A DNA stretch of 38,576 nucleotides from Erythrobacteraceae bacterium (lineage in GTDB: Bacteria; Pseudomonadota; Alphaproteobacteria; Sphingomonadales; Sphingomonadaceae), in assembly GCA_027489065.1 (NCBI GenBank), contig JAIYAM010000046.1:1-38576 (forward strand), given 5' to 3'. Shown piece after piece: positions 38,024 through 38,576 of this stretch (positions within the stretch are counted from its first letter, which is position 1; every line of letters starts with the position of its first letter). The position numbers and the translations under genes are program-made. The notes beneath the pieces are model-generated. The model was given only the letters and a program-made list of their open reading frames with translations. It had not been told where the DNA came from and searched no databases.

Positions 38024-38024
38024 G

Positions 38025-38576
38025 ATGAGCGCGCGCTTCACCAGACCCGATCAGGGCCGGGTCCTGACCCGCAGCCTGACGATCGGTCAGTTCGGCGTCA
38101 CCTTCAACTTCGCGCTCCCCGTCTGGGCGGGCATCTATGCCAATGGCGACTGGTGGGTGAAGCCGGTGACGCCGGGCCCGGTCACGATCACCGCGATCAG
38201 CCCGGCGAGCCAGCTTTTCGACGGGAAAAACTGGAACAACACCAGCTACGCGGGCCGCACCGTCCACGGCGCCCAGGTCAATCCCGGCAATCGCGCCTTC
38301 GCGACTGGCGGCCTGCTGGCGAACAACGCGACCAACACCGTGCAGGGCTGGGACACGCTGACCGCCACCAGCACCCAGAACGCCGTTTACAGCGCCGCTG
38401 CCAATGTCGATCCGGGCAAGACGGGCGTGCCGCTGGTGCTGACGTCCGGCAGCGTGCTCAAGTTCGTCTCACGCCTCACCGGCCTGCCCAACGGCAACCG
38501 TCCGGTCGGTGCGGACATGGTAGTGCTGACGGTGGTGGATGCGTTTCCCGCGCCCGATGCAATCCGCCCCGGCGTC
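38025..38576 (+). CDS. Unidentified virion-region protein, 3' end outside window
   Basis: An open frame of 184 codons from the ATG at 38025 to the window edge, two bases after the previous stop. It begins MSARFTRPDQGRVLTRSLTI and has WAGIYANGDWWVKPVTPGPV, KNWNNTSYAGRTVHGAQVNP and VDPGKTGVPLVLTSGSVLKF. It is beta-rich and Asn/Thr/Gly-rich, like surface-exposed fibre, adhesin or polysaccharide-processing proteins. I cannot name the family. A large receptor-binding protein is the likeliest reading. Confidence 0.65.
   Translation, partial: MSARFTRPDQGRVLTRSLTIGQFGVTFNFALPVWAGIYANGDWWVKPVTPGPVTITAISPASQLFDGKNWNNTSYAGRTVHGAQVNPGNRAFATGGLLANNATNTVQGWDTLTATSTQNAVYSAAANVDPGKTGVPLVLTSGSVLKFVSRLTGLPNGNRPVGADMVVLTVVDAFPAPDAIRPGV

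Larger units (their letters stand above)
1000..38576. mobile_element. Mu-like transposable prophage, right part outside window
   Basis: The gene set and order are those of the Mu family: leftward S24 repressor, rightward Cro-like gene, MuA, MuB, GemA, Mor, endolysin/spanins/holin, gp25-gp29, F, I/Z, T, gp35-gp37, L, M, gp41, tape measure, N, P, gp45-gp48 and fibre-region genes. The left boundary given is approximate (somewhere in 697-1304), and the right end is not reached. Differences from Mu are the position of G (after gp36 rather than after F), an inserted membrane/lipid-desaturase cassette, a greatly expanded set of small early genes, and no recognised Gam gene or separate C activator. 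All structural genes look intact, so the element may be functional; that is an inference. Confidence 0.95.

Noticed and set aside
1..38576. CRISPR array, tRNA or rRNA genes, riboswitch
   Set aside because: No regularly spaced direct repeats, no cloverleaf or rRNA-like segments noticed by eye in the gaps; coding is almost continuous.

Overview
The window is high-GC, densely coded DNA from an alphaproteobacterium, probably a sphingomonad of the Erythrobacter/Porphyrobacter type. That host call rests on the style of the RecA C-terminus and on codon use, so it is an inference. The first 696 bases are the 3' two-thirds of the host recA gene. Almost everything after it is one Mu-like transposable prophage. 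Its left end lies somewhere in the gene-poor 697-1304 stretch, and its right end lies beyond the window.

Layout: (1) 1305-2550, a leftward immunity unit: a LexA/CI-type S24 repressor, a co-transcribed unknown gene, and an operator region with repeated TGCAAT half-sites. (2) 2556-13050, a rightward early region. It holds a Cro-like protein, two ParB/sulfiredoxin-fold proteins, many tiny DNA-binding, zinc-ribbon or membrane proteins, the MuA transposase (673 aa, DDE residues D294/D364/E416), the MuB AAA ATPase, GemA (gp16) and a Mor-type activator. (3) 13110-14805, lysis: GH24-type endolysin, Rz-type inner spanin with an Rz1 lipoprotein embedded in another frame, and a holin-like membrane protein. 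(4) 14805-24945, packaging and head: gp25, gp26, gp27, TerL (gp28), portal (gp29), F, protease/scaffold I with internal Z, decoration protein, major capsid T, gp35, gp36. (5) 24945-38576, tail: G, gp37, gp38, sheath L, tube M, a frameshifting chaperone gp41/41', tape measure, N, P, gp45-gp48, then fibre-region genes running off the window end. No mom-like modification module is seen before the window closes.

Genes are coupled almost throughout by ATGA or GTGA overlaps, so a few promoters could drive everything. Two promoter-like elements are nearly identical: a CTCCG...CGGAG dyad, then GTAACG, then a TAG-containing box, with the start codon exactly 38 nt after the dyad. One precedes the endolysin and the other precedes protease/scaffold I. 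They are the best candidates for targets of the Mor-type activator.

The most unusual content is a two-gene membrane cassette at 25445-26184, between the G-like gene and gp37, where Mu has nothing. One gene encodes a 67-aa two-helix membrane protein. The other encodes a 179-aa protein with the complete histidine signature of the CarF/TMEM189(PEDS1)/FAD4 lipid desaturase family. A lipid-modifying enzyme inside the tail operon of a Mu-like phage suggests that the phage alters host membrane lipids. Other points for follow-up are a stand-alone paralogue of a MuA DNA-binding subdomain, a coding-like antisense frame at 3102-3515, a canonical GGGAAAC slippery site in the tail chaperone gene, and repeated palindromes at the left end.
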